Positions 6,893 to 14,975 of a stretch of DNA of 40,754 bases are shown here, piece by piece. The notes under the pieces were generated by a model. It saw only the letters and a program-made list of their open reading frames with translations. It was not told the DNA's origin and did no database searches. Each line of letters begins with the position of its first letter. Within the stretch, counting starts at the first letter, position 1. This stretch comes from AEGEAN-183 sp964614345. GTDB lineage: Bacteria > Pseudomonadota > Gammaproteobacteria > Magnimaribacterales > Magnimaribacteraceae. The translations under genes and the position numbers were made by a program. Location of the stretch: NCBI GenBank assembly GCA_964614345.1, contig CAZTLP010000010.1:1-40754 (forward strand). Direction: 5' to 3'.

Positions 6893-7702
6893 ATGATCAA
6901 AAAAAGACAATTACTTAATAAAACAGACATACTTAAGAATATTTCTGCTGAACATAAAGAATCTTTAAAAGAATTGACCATTTTCGATGAAATTGGATCC
7001 ACAAATGACGAAGCTAAGACAAAATTAACAGAAATTGAGAATTTTAATAATTCCTTAGTAATTTTTGCTGAACAACAAACCTCAGGTAGAGGAAGGAGTG
7101 GTAAAACCTGGGTGAGCCCAGCCAATGTTAATATCTACCTGTCTTTTGGCTGGCATTCATCTCTAAAGCCGTCAGACCTAGAAGGCCTCAGCTTGGCGAG
7201 TGGTGTGGAAATCTCAACTCATCTTGAACCAATAATAGGAGAACCCTTAAAAATTAAATGGCCCAACGATTTATTCTTATCTGAAAAAAAGACAGGGGGT
7301 ATCCTTGTTGAAACAATATCAAATCAAAAAGATACAAGTATCGTCGTAGGAGTCGGATTAAATGTTCTTATGTCAGACAAGGTAGAAAATTCGATAGATC
7401 AAGATTGGACATCATTGAGTATTCATTTTGGTAAAGATTTTGACAGGAATAAAATTGCAGGCCTTATGCTTGAAGCCCTATTCCACCTAAAAAATAATTT
7501 TGAAACAAATGGCTTTTCTCACTATAAAGATCGATTTGAAGAGCTTAATCTCTTAAAGAATAAAGAATGTTTAGCCACTTTAGACGATGTGAGTTTAATG
7601 GGTTTGGTTGAAGGAATAACTGAAAATGGCGAGTTGATCTTTAATGAAAATGGAAAAATTCATCAACTTAGATACGGAGATGTTTCTATTAAGAAAATCT
7701 AG
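6893..7702 (+). CDS. birA: biotin--[acetyl-CoA-carboxylase] ligase, short form without DNA-binding domain
   Basis: Makes biotinoyl-AMP and transfers biotin to the lysine of BCCP, the acetyl-CoA carboxylase carrier. The catalytic domain has all usual blocks: EIGSTNDEA (about 37-45), EQQTSGRGRSGKTWVSP (ATP/biotin loop, about 62-78), KWPNDLFL, KTGGILVE, GVGLNVL, and a short C-terminal beta domain ending GDVSIKK. At 269 residues it is about 50 shorter than E. coli BirA (321). Only about 28 residues precede the ligase fold and no winged helix is seen, so it is a group I ligase that cannot repress the bio operon. Its place beside the tRNA-Tyr/Thr–tuf cluster is the conserved gammaproteobacterial location of birA. 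No good SD. Confidence 0.93.
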   Translation: MIKKRQLLNKTDILKNISAEHKESLKELTIFDEIGSTNDEAKTKLTEIENFNNSLVIFAEQQTSGRGRSGKTWVSPANVNIYLSFGWHSSLKPSDLEGLSLASGVEISTHLEPIIGEPLKIKWPNDLFLSEKKTGGILVETISNQKDTSIVVGVGLNVLMSDKVENSIDQDWTSLSIHFGKDFDRNKIAGLMLEALFHLKNNFETNGFSHYKDRFEELNLLKNKECLATLDDVSLMGLVEGITENGELIFNENGKIHQLRYGDVSIKKI

Positions 7703-7731
7703 CTTTAACTAGAAGTAACTTTATAGCTGTG

Positions 7732-7740
7732 TGCTAAAAT
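7732..7740 (+). promoter_or_regulatory. extended -10 promoter of tRNA-Thr(TGT)
   Basis: TGC-TAAAAT (an extended -10 element, TGnTATAAT-like) followed by GCCGCG, 13 bp before the tRNA 5' end. No convincing -35 at 16-18 bp. The GC-rich discriminator matches the other tRNA promoters in the window. Confidence 0.5.
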
Positions 7741-7753
7741 GCCGCGAGTTTAT

Positions 7754-7829
7754 GCTGGCGTAGCTCAGTTGGTAGAGCAGCTGATTTGTAATCAGCCGGT
7801 CGTTGGTTCAAATCCAATCGCCAGCTCCA
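7754..7829 (+). tRNA. thrU: tRNA-Thr (TGT anticodon)
   Basis: 76-nt cloverleaf: acceptor GCTGGCG/CGCCAGC, D stem GCTC/GAGC, anticodon stem CTGAT/ATCAG with loop TTGTA region reading TGT as anticodon, T arm GTTGG-TTCAAAT-CCAAT-type, discriminator T, encoded CCA (7827-7829). Second threonine isoacceptor in the window; in E. coli it stands first in the tufB tRNA cluster, here it is on the opposite strand after birA. Confidence 0.97.
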
Positions 7830-7838
7830 GTTTTATCA

Positions 7839-7878
7839 GTCTTGTCTTATTTATCTTTTTAGATATTTAAGACAGGAC
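7839..7878. terminator. hairpin between tRNA-Thr and the VOC gene, possible terminator
   Basis: Inverted repeat GTCTTGTCTTA (7839-7849) and TAAGACAGGAC (7868-7878), 10 of 11 pairs, around an 18-nt AT-rich loop. It lies between two converging units, the right place for a shared terminator, but no T run follows on the plus strand and only a poor one on the minus strand. Confidence 0.4.
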
Positions 7879-7887
7879 TCTAACCAA

Positions 7888-8802
7888 CTAACTTTGTATA
7901 AGACGAGTGAGTATATTGCCTTCCTTCCTCGTATCTAAAATAGCAAAGTCTTTATTCGAATCAATAAGATTTACTCCATTTTTAGTAAGTTTTTCAATTT
8001 CAACTTTCAGATCATCTACGAGATAAATAAAGTCTGTTATGCCCTCTCCTCTCTGGTCAAAACAGTCTTGGTAAACTGAGTTTGTATTAGTTGGTTCCAA
8101 AAACTCAAAAACAATTGGTCCTACCTCTATCTGACTTGAAAGAATATTGGGAAACTCATATTCCTTTATTGTTGGATTCAATGTAAAGCCTAATTCAAGA
8201 TAATATTCAGAAGCTTTCTCAACATTCTCCACAACAATCCCCAAACCTAATAGTTTCCAATTAGTTACCAAAGGATGATTTAAATTATTTCCCTTCCAAG
8301 TATTTTCCCACTCACCCGCGCTGGGTCTTAGAGAAATCATTACATCGCCAAACTCACGTGTATCTAGATAATTCTCTAGGGTTTTACCATTTACAGAAGC
8401 TTTAAAAACCAGTTCGCATCCCTTTTTTATAAGCAATTGAGTGTCTCTCTCAATATCAGGTGTATTAAAAGCTACATGATTAATTCCTGGTCCCTTTTTC
8501 TCTAAATACTCACTTATGAACATTCCGGGTCCGGGCTTCATTGGATAAACCTCTAACTGGCAATTACCTATTTGTGAATTTCCATCTCTAAAATTGTGAG
8601 CTCCGCCTGTTTTGTATTTATGGGTTATGGGATCTCCGTCTAAAGTTTGAAAGTACATGAGCTCACCCTCACCTTCTTCATGAGGTAGCAAAGGTTGGGG
8701 TCCCACACTTACGCCCATCCCAATAGACTGAAAATGATTTAGAACGGCATTTCTGTTAGTTACCATCATTCCTAAATGGTTAAGGATCCAATCTTTACTC
8801 AT
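7888..8802 (-). CDS. VOC (glyoxalase/bleomycin-resistance/extradiol dioxygenase) superfamily protein
   Basis: A 304-residue protein built of two VOC modules (about 5-160 and 182-303). In the first, candidate metal ligands of the methylmalonyl-CoA epimerase type are visible: H9 in LNHLGMMV, E84 in CQLEVYP and H109 in GINHVAFNT; the usual fourth Glu near 156 is Ile. The second module has lost these His residues, so only one active site is likely. Family members are epimerases, dioxygenases or lyases; the substrate cannot be told. It overlaps the upstream SDR gene by four bases (ATGA), so the two act in one pathway, plausibly oxidation then isomerisation or ring cleavage of a small acid or acyl-CoA. 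Confidence 0.8.
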   Translation of the reverse strand: MSKDWILNHLGMMVTNRNAVLNHFQSIGMGVSVGPQPLLPHEEGEGELMYFQTLDGDPITHKYKTGGAHNFRDGNSQIGNCQLEVYPMKPGPGMFISEYLEKKGPGINHVAFNTPDIERDTQLLIKKGCELVFKASVNGKTLENYLDTREFGDVMISLRPSAGEWENTWKGNNLNHPLVTNWKLLGLGIVVENVEKASEYYLELGFTLNPTIKEYEFPNILSSQIEVGPIVFEFLEPTNTNSVYQDCFDQRGEGITDFIYLVDDLKVEIEKLTKNGVNLIDSNKDFAILDTRKEGNILTRLIQS

Positions 8803-9629
8803 GCCATATAGCCCCCATCGACATTGAGTATAGTGCCAGTTATATAGCTTGAAGCATCGGATGCTAAAAATACCGCTGCATTTGCCATCTCATCGAAAGT
8901 AGCCACTCGACCAAGGGGAAGGTTTTCTGGTCCCGTTAACCAAGCTTCAAATTTTTCAGCTTCAGTTACTTCTTTCTTTCTTCTCTTTACCTCTTTGTTA
9001 TTTTTCTTTCTGTTTTCTGTACCAGGGAATTCTTCCCATTCAACTAACGAAGGAGCGATGGCATTGACTCTAATATTGTAAGGACCCAAGTATCTACAGT
9101 ATTGTCGAGTCATCATTGCAATTCCAGATTTTATGATCGCATAGTTCCCCATTGCTTTATCAGCATGTGCTTTTAAACCGCCTCTCGAAGTTAAATTAAT
9201 TATGCTTCCGCTATTTTGTTGAATCATTATCGGCGATACTTCTTGAATCATTAACCAGTAGCCCTTTAAATTCACGTTGGTTAACTTTTCCCAAGAATCC
9301 TCATCTAAATCAACCATTGATTTGGGGTGATACATGACGGCTACGTTCATTAAAATATCTATAGTTCCAAATTCCTCTACTACATTCTTTACCAATTCTT
9401 TTACTTCTTTTTCTGATGAAATATCTGCTTTTAATGCTAGTGACTTGCGGCCCATAGCTTCAATTTCCTTGCTGACTTTTTGTAGCTGACCTGACTCCAT
9501 ATTTATATCAGTCACTGCCACGTCAGCTCCTGCTTCTGCCAATCCCAATGCAAAGGCCTTGCCCATATTCCTTCTGGCTCCAACAACGAGAGCTTTTTTA
9601 CCCTCTAAAGAAAATTTATTTAAAGTCAT
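8799..9629 (-). CDS. short-chain dehydrogenase/reductase (SDR)
   Basis: Classical SDR oxidoreductase of 276 residues using NAD(P)H. The cofactor motif is atypical: GARRNMG (17-23) in place of TGxxxGxG, followed by the acidic D41 (VTDIN), which favours NAD. Catalytic set: N120, S148, Y163, K167 (YAIIKSG). About 20 charged residues (205-228, rich in Lys/Arg/Glu) enlarge the substrate loop before LPLGRVATFDEMANA. The end ASSYITGTILNVDGGY is canonical. The first base of the ATG lies six bases after an extended -10 (TGG-TATAGT) and there is no SD, so the mRNA may be leaderless. Translationally coupled to the VOC gene. Confidence 0.88.
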   Translation of the reverse strand: MTLNKFSLEGKKALVVGARRNMGKAFALGLAEAGADVAVTDINMESGQLQKVSKEIEAMGRKSLALKADISSEKEVKELVKNVVEEFGTIDILMNVAVMYHPKSMVDLDEDSWEKLTNVNLKGYWLMIQEVSPIMIQQNSGSIINLTSRGGLKAHADKAMGNYAIIKSGIAMMTRQYCRYLGPYNIRVNAIAPSLVEWEEFPGTENRKKNNKEVKRRKKEVTEAEKFEAWLTGPENLPLGRVATFDEMANAAVFLASDASSYITGTILNVDGGYMA

Positions 9630-9635
9630 AACTTA

Positions 9636-9676
9636 ACTATACCAAAACTCCAGACTTCTTCTTTTTGTAATAAAAT
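9636..9676. promoter_or_regulatory. divergent promoters of the SDR and sulfotransferase-like genes (leaderless type)
   Basis: Minus strand: TGG-TATAGT (9644-9636), then six bases, then the SDR ATG (9629). Plus strand: TAAAAT (9671-9676), six bases, then ATG 9683. Neither start has an SD. Both fit TANNNT-N6-ATG, the arrangement of leaderless transcripts known from Deinococcus and actinobacteria. The -10 sites are only 29 bp apart, so the promoters share one control region. Confidence 0.5.
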
Positions 9677-9682
9677 TATTTT

Positions 9683-10417
9683 ATGAACAAAATATGCCTA
9701 TGGTCAGGTCCTCGGAATGTGTCTACTGCTCTTATGTACAGTTTTGCGCAACGAGACGACACAAGGGTTGTTGATGAACCACTATATGGCCACTACCTTT
9801 TAGTGACAGGCATTAAGCACCCCGGAAGAAAAGAAATAATGGATACAGTAAATTGTGATGGTCGGTTCGTTATGGATGATCTTTTAAAAATGAACGAACT
9901 TGATGGAAAGAAAGTTTTATTTTTAAAACAAATGACAAAACACCTAGTAGATATAGAATATGATTTTCTACCAAAATTTAAAAATATATTCCTAATCAGG
10001 AATCCAAAAGATATGTTGCCTTCTTTAGCAGTAAATATACCTAAACCTGATCTTGCTGATACTGGTCTTGATCTACAGTGGAAGCTATATAAAAATCTGA
10101 AAAGTTTAGGAAACAAGCCTATAGTTGTTGATTCAAGAGAATTATTAATGAATCCAGAAAATATACTCAAACAGTTATGCAATTATTTGAATCTTGAATT
10201 TACTGATTCTATGTTGAGTTGGCCTGCTGAACCCAGAAAGGAAGATGGTATATGGGCTAAGTATTGGTATCAATCTCTTCATAAAAGTAATGGTTTTCAG
10301 TCTTACCAAGCCAAGCCAAGCTTTCCAGTTGAGTTGAAACAAATTCTTTCAGAGTGCATGCCTTTCTATGAAAAGTTATCATCGGAAGCTATTAAAGTTA
10401 ACCGAGAAACAATATGA
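9683..10417 (+). CDS. sulfotransferase-like P-loop protein linked to class IV aminotransferase
   Basis: A 244-residue cytosolic protein with the two nucleotide-binding signatures of the sulfotransferase fold: a 5' phosphosulfate-loop equivalent WSGPRNVSTAL (7-17) and a 3' phosphate site IFLIRNPKDMLPS (about 105-117, R and S conserved). The D/EPLY block follows at about 36. This subfamily is often found beside branched-chain-type aminotransferases; here its stop overlaps the aminotransferase start by four bases (ATGA). Whether it truly uses PAPS or is a kinase-like relative cannot be decided from sequence. Confidence 0.78.
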   Translation: MNKICLWSGPRNVSTALMYSFAQRDDTRVVDEPLYGHYLLVTGIKHPGRKEIMDTVNCDGRFVMDDLLKMNELDGKKVLFLKQMTKHLVDIEYDFLPKFKNIFLIRNPKDMLPSLAVNIPKPDLADTGLDLQWKLYKNLKSLGNKPIVVDSRELLMNPENILKQLCNYLNLEFTDSMLSWPAEPRKEDGIWAKYWYQSLHKSNGFQSYQAKPSFPVELKQILSECMPFYEKLSSEAIKVNRETI

Positions 10418-11328
10418 AATTACCAGATAAACGTAATAAAAATATTCTTATTTCTATAAATGGAGAATTACTGCCTAGGAATGAAGCTAAGGTTTCTGTA
10501 TTTGATAGTTCAGTGCAAGGTGGTGATGCTGTTTGGGAAGGACTAAGGGTATATAAAGGTCGTATAGCTGCTTTAAATGAGCATCTTATAAGACTACAAA
10601 ATTCTGCTAAAGCTCTTGCGTTTGATTCCGTCCCATCTTCCGATGATATCCGAAAGGCAATATTCTCTACTCTTGAAGCCAATGGAATGTGGGACGAAAC
10701 TCATATTAGATTGACACTCACTAGAGGTGAAAAGGTTACCTCTGGCATGAATCCAAAACTTAATCAAAAAGGTTGCACACTCATAGTCCTTGCAGAGTGG
10801 AAACCACCTGTTTATTCAAATGCGGGCATAACCGTAATTACATCTTCTATAAGAAGAAACTCTCCTCAACACTTGGATTCAAAAATACACCACAATAATC
10901 TTTTAAATAATATTCTTGCAGTAATTGAAGCAAATACGGCTAATGTAGATAGTGCTGTAATGTTGGATGCATATGGATTTATCTCAGAAACCAATGACAC
11001 CAATATATTCTTGGTTAGTGAAAATGTGATCCTAACACCGACTACAGATAGTTGTTTACCTGGACTAACTAGACAAATGATCTTAGAAATATCTGCTAAA
11101 GAAGGAATCCTTACTCAAGAAAAAAACCTTTCTCTCACGGATCTTTATTCAGCTGATGAGGTATTTACCTCGGGCACCATGGGAGAAATAACTCCTATTC
11201 TAAAGGCAGATGGTAGAGACATTGGAAAAGGAAAAGCTGGAGTAATAACTAAAAGAATTCAGAAATTACACTCCTCTTTTGCTTATAAAACAGGTGAGCC
11301 AGTTCCTTTTAAAGAGCCTACAAAATAA
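10414..11328 (+). CDS. class IV (branched-chain/D-amino acid type) aminotransferase
   Basis: PLP enzyme of fold type IV, 304 residues, close to IlvE (309). PLP lysine K157 in SKIHHNNLL, E192 in SETNDTNIF, phosphate-binding TSGTMGEITP (252-261) and GLTRQMIL (217-224) are all present. The N-terminal arm FDSSVQGGDAVWEGLRVYKG is canonical. It may be IlvE itself or a specialised 4-amino-4-deoxychorismate-lyase or D-amino-acid relative; coupling to a sulfotransferase-like gene argues for a dedicated role. It converges on the GNAT gene with 24 bp between. Confidence 0.87.
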   Translation: MKLPDKRNKNILISINGELLPRNEAKVSVFDSSVQGGDAVWEGLRVYKGRIAALNEHLIRLQNSAKALAFDSVPSSDDIRKAIFSTLEANGMWDETHIRLTLTRGEKVTSGMNPKLNQKGCTLIVLAEWKPPVYSNAGITVITSSIRRNSPQHLDSKIHHNNLLNNILAVIEANTANVDSAVMLDAYGFISETNDTNIFLVSENVILTPTTDSCLPGLTRQMILEISAKEGILTQEKNLSLTDLYSADEVFTSGTMGEITPILKADGRDIGKGKAGVITKRIQKLHSSFAYKTGEPVPFKEPTK

Positions 11329-11352
11329 GAAAATTAATTAACCTATGAGTAA

Positions 11353-12324
11353 TTAAAGAGTTAATTGACACCCAACTTCCGTAGCTATTTTTTTAAAACC
11401 CAGTTTCAAGTTAATTTGAAACATTGGATTATTTTCTTCGTTGCCCGTGAATACTTTTTTAAACCCCTTTTTCTTTAAATCCTCTAATGCAAATAGCTTA
11501 ACTGCAGTACAAATTCCTTTCCGGCGGTACTCAGGTCTAACGCCGGTTAAATCAGTCAAAACCGTATCGTTCGTTACATCTGACCTATCATAGCTAGATA
11601 AGGCAACCCATCTCTCTCCATCCACAACAACGTATAAGTCTTCAGGTTTAAACCAAGGTGTAAACAAATGTCCTCTCCACGATTCCATATCTACCCCTGG
11701 TTCTATTACATCTGTAGGAACATCCCGTTCAATCCTATGCCAGAGCTCATATAATTTTTCTTCCCAGTTACTATGACTTTTCTGAAGTTCCTTTAAATTA
11801 GTAATCTCAAAAGGACTCTCTTTAAATCTTGAGACATAATTACTGAAATTTTTCAGATTAAATTCTTTTAAGGAAATAAGAGATACAAATTCAACCTGTG
11901 TCACTTTAAAGCTATTTTTGAGATAGAAATTTATATAAAAATCATTTCCATTGAACAACCGGGCCCGAAATGTTTTAACCTGCTTCATCTTTCTGGCCAA
12001 AGACATTTGGTGATTAAGAAGATCTTGGGCATAAGGAAGATATTTCTCTTCGCTTGGAAACGAAATACTAGAATCTAACAATGTGGGGTCAAAAGCCCAT
12101 TCGTCATGACCCGTGTAACCATAACCAAAAACTTTATCTTTTAAACTTAAAAAATTGGTCTCGGGTTTACATTTTTCTGGAATTCTACTTGCGTGATACT
12201 TCAGCATCTCCACGCCCCCCCAATTTTTGACATGATAGTCCAGAGATTTCTCTAGTTCATAAAGTTTCTGGAAGTCTTTATCAGAACTAGTAAAACGTAT
12301 TATTTCGAGATTTGAATCAACCAC
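11353..12324 (-). CDS. tandem GNAT N-acetyltransferase
   Basis: A 323-residue protein with the layout of MshD-like double GNAT enzymes. The N-terminal half is degenerate, with no clear acetyl-CoA loop. The C-terminal half has a good motif A: LTDLTGVRPEYRRKGICTA, the Q/RxxGxG/A pyrophosphate loop being RRKGIC (about 267-272), followed by GNEENNPMFQINLKLGFK. It would transfer an acyl group from acyl-CoA to an amine. The start used is GTG (12324) seven bases after the upstream gene, without SD; a slightly later start is possible. It is the last gene of the operon from 15131 with an acyl-CoA synthetase and an LLM oxidoreductase, so it might use the acyl-CoA made there. Confidence 0.8.
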   Translation of the reverse strand: MVDSNLEIIRFTSSDKDFQKLYELEKSLDYHVKNWGGVEMLKYHASRIPEKCKPETNFLSLKDKVFGYGYTGHDEWAFDPTLLDSSISFPSEEKYLPYAQDLLNHQMSLARKMKQVKTFRARLFNGNDFYINFYLKNSFKVTQVEFVSLISLKEFNLKNFSNYVSRFKESPFEITNLKELQKSHSNWEEKLYELWHRIERDVPTDVIEPGVDMESWRGHLFTPWFKPEDLYVVVDGERWVALSSYDRSDVTNDTVLTDLTGVRPEYRRKGICTAVKLFALEDLKKKGFKKVFTGNEENNPMFQINLKLGFKKIATEVGCQLTL

Positions 12325-12331
12325 TGTAATT

Positions 12332-13402
12332 CTAGATATTGTTGATTATATCTTTGGCCACTCTCTCAATAACTTCATACCTTGTATCAAAATTGGGCAA
12401 AATCATTACCTGATCTAGTCCAGATTCTGATAATTGGTGCAATCTTTCTAAAAGTTGTTCTTTTGTTCCAATCATATTTGATGCAGTTAACACCTTGGGT
12501 GTCAAAAACTTTTCCTCTTCAGGAATAACCCAACAGTTATGGCCTTCATGAATCCTTTGATGTCGTCTTTCTTCAGGAAAAGATTCTAAAAGAGAAGTGT
12601 AGTCCTCCCATATCTCCATGAAAGCATTAGGGGGTTGATGACCAAAATTTCTATATTGATCATAGTTGTAATGGACAGCTGCCATTGCCATGGCACCACA
12701 CTCAGATTTAACTCGATCAGAATCAACTGCTTCACCTTCTTCTAATACCACCATTGAGGTTAAGGCTGTGGTGTAATAATTTTCTTTGGGTTTGAGATCA
12801 CGATTTATTTCTTTGGCGCCTTCCTGAATTAAATGCCACATACCGCTTACTGCTTCAGGGGTATTCACTCCCAAAACTGCTCCATCTCCGTATTTTCCAG
12901 CTAAAGCGAGTGATTTAGGACCAAAACCTGAAATATATAATGGAATTGGATCTTTAAAATTAACAAAGCCATTATCTGGCATGATGTGTTTGATTGGTAA
13001 AACTTTATCTCCAACATGCAATTCACTCTCTTCGCCCTTTAATAAAGGAACTAAAGTTTGTAAATACTGTTCAAATTGTTTTATACGATGTGGAGGTAAT
13101 CCCATGACTCTCATAGCAGTATTTCCTGCTCCAACGCCAAAAAAGGTACGTCCCGGAGCTATAGCATTTATAGTTGCAATACCTGCTGCATTAACTGGAG
13201 CTGGCCGAGTACCAGTTATGGCCACTCCTGTTCCAAGGTGAATTTTATTGGTTCGAGTTGCTGCTAAAGCAAGAGTTGCATAACAGTCTGACCATAGCAT
13301 TTGTGAATCTGCCAACCATGCGCACTTGTACCCTAGTTCTTCCGCGCGAACTACATAATCTACATCACCAATATGTGATGCTACGCAAATCCCTAAATCC
13401 AT
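12332..13402 (-). CDS. LLM-class flavin-dependent oxidoreductase
   Basis: TIM-barrel enzyme of the bacterial luciferase/F420-dependent reductase superfamily, 356 residues. It opens with LGICVASHIGDVDYVVRAEELGYKCAWLADSQML, then HLGTGVAITGTRPAPVNA, INAIAPGRTFFGVGAGNTA and PLYISGFGPKSLALAGKYGDGAVLG, a pattern near methylenetetrahydromethanopterin-reductase-like LLM proteins. Cofactor may be FMN or F420, not decidable here. Good SD (AAGGAG, 13407-13412 region). It lies 18 bp after the acyl-CoA synthetase and 7 bp before the GNAT gene. The C-terminal stretch (EQLLERLHQLSESGLDQVMILPNFD) is typical of the family. Confidence 0.88.
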   Translation of the reverse strand: MDLGICVASHIGDVDYVVRAEELGYKCAWLADSQMLWSDCYATLALAATRTNKIHLGTGVAITGTRPAPVNAAGIATINAIAPGRTFFGVGAGNTAMRVMGLPPHRIKQFEQYLQTLVPLLKGEESELHVGDKVLPIKHIMPDNGFVNFKDPIPLYISGFGPKSLALAGKYGDGAVLGVNTPEAVSGMWHLIQEGAKEINRDLKPKENYYTTALTSMVVLEEGEAVDSDRVKSECGAMAMAAVHYNYDQYRNFGHQPPNAFMEIWEDYTSLLESFPEERRHQRIHEGHNCWVIPEEEKFLTPKVLTASNMIGTKEQLLERLHQLSESGLDQVMILPNFDTRYEVIERVAKDIINNI

Positions 13403-13420
13403 AATCCTTCTCCTTTGATC

Positions 13421-14965
13421 TTAAGTTATGGCTGGGGTGTTAGAGCCCACTACCTCTTCTCTTAATTCTCTCTTTAAAACCTTACCTGTAGCATTTCTAG
13501 GAAGTAACTCTATAAACTCGACACTTTGAGGAACTTTAAACTTAGCCAGGTTCTTCAAACAATGCTCAATAATGTCTTTCTCTTCTATACTCTGACCTTC
13601 TTTGAGAGAAATAAAAACTTTTCCTGTCTCACCCCATCTCTCATCTGGTACTCCAATTACCGCAGCTTCTGCAATCTGAGGTAATTGATAAATGACGTTT
13701 TCAACTTCTGCAGGATAAACATTTTCTCCTCCTGAAATATACATGTCTTTCCAACGGTCTACGATGTAGACAAAACCTTCATCATCAAATCTTGCAGCGT
13801 CTCCTGTTTTTAACCAATCACCATCAAAAGAATCTTCAGTTGCCTCTGGCTTATTCCAATATCCAGGGGTTATATTGGGACCTCTAATATAAAGTTCTCC
13901 AACCTCTCCCCACGGAAGCTCATTGCCATCATCATCTACCACTTTAACTTCAGTGTGCATTAATGGCTTTCCAGCTGAGCCTAATTTTCTCTCTGCGTCA
14001 GCGGCATCAAGTCCAATTCCTCCAGGGCTAGTTTCTGTCATACCCCAACCCTGAATCATTGATACCCCCCTTCCTGACCAAGTCTTCAAAATAGCCTCTG
14101 CACATGGTGCGCCACCAATACCTGCGATCTTCAAAAACGATAAATCTGTTTTATCAAAATCAGGATGATTCATCATGAATTGATAAGGTGCGGGTACAGC
14201 GAAGAAATGGGAAACTTTATACTCTGAGTTTCCTAGAATGGAGAGCGCCAAGCCTGGATCAAATTCTCTTATAAGGATTAATTCACCGCCTGCATGAAGT
14301 ACCGGATTGGCATAACAATTCATACCGCCTGTATGAAACAGAGGTAAAACCACTAACTGCACAGTTTCCGCGCTTACAAAAGCAGGGGAAGCTAAATTTA
14401 TACAATTATAAAGCTGCATTCTGTGATTAATCATAGCCCCCTTAGGGTGTCCTGTAGTGCCCGATGTGTACATAATCATTATCAGATCGTCATGTGTCGT
14501 AGGCACTTCTTCATAATTTCCATTTGATTCTCTGAGAGCACTTTCGTATTGACTTGAAGGGTCTTCATTATCAATCTGAAGTGATCCCTTAATTTGACAA
14601 TCTTTCTGTAATTCAAGAGAAATATCCAAAAAAGCAGAATCATAAATTAATACAGTAGGCGTGCTGTCATTCAAGATGTACTCAAGCTCAGGTTTGGTCA
14701 GCCTCCAGTTAAGAGGTAGTTCTATGGCACCAATTTTTGCGCACGCAAACTCCAGTTCAAAGAATTCCGCACAGTTGTGTGACAGAATAGCAACTCTGTC
14801 GCCCTTACCTACTCCATTCTTTTGTAGCCACTCGGCTAATTTATTTGATCTGATATCTAACTCTGAGTAAGTCAGTTCTTTATTAATACTTAAATCCCTT
14901 ATAGCAATTTTATTTGGGCGAACATTTGCATGATAAGCAGACCAATCATAATGGTTCACTGTCAT
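13421..14965 (-). CDS. acyl-CoA synthetase (AMP-forming), FadD/CaiC-like
   Basis: Activates a carboxylic acid to acyl-AMP and then acyl-CoA. The 514-residue length and all core motifs fit: P-loop YTSGTTGHPKG (166-176), GWGMTETSP (306-314), YIRGPNITPGYW (359-370), WLKTGDAARFDDEGFVYIVDR-type hinge region (384-404), SGGENVYPAEVE (411-422) and catalytic K495 in NATGKVLKRE. Chain-length or aromatic specificity cannot be read. It has a perfect SD (AAGGAG) and starts 10 bp after a small membrane-protein gene. In the same unit follow an LLM oxidoreductase and a GNAT protein, suggesting catabolism or modification of one particular acid. Confidence 0.92.
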   Translation of the reverse strand: MTVNHYDWSAYHANVRPNKIAIRDLSINKELTYSELDIRSNKLAEWLQKNGVGKGDRVAILSHNCAEFFELEFACAKIGAIELPLNWRLTKPELEYILNDSTPTVLIYDSAFLDISLELQKDCQIKGSLQIDNEDPSSQYESALRESNGNYEEVPTTHDDLIMIMYTSGTTGHPKGAMINHRMQLYNCINLASPAFVSAETVQLVVLPLFHTGGMNCYANPVLHAGGELILIREFDPGLALSILGNSEYKVSHFFAVPAPYQFMMNHPDFDKTDLSFLKIAGIGGAPCAEAILKTWSGRGVSMIQGWGMTETSPGGIGLDAADAERKLGSAGKPLMHTEVKVVDDDGNELPWGEVGELYIRGPNITPGYWNKPEATEDSFDGDWLKTGDAARFDDEGFVYIVDRWKDMYISGGENVYPAEVENVIYQLPQIAEAAVIGVPDERWGETGKVFISLKEGQSIEEKDIIEHCLKNLAKFKVPQSVEFIELLPRNATGKVLKRELREEVVGSNTPAIT

Positions 14966-14975
14966 ATCCTTCTCC

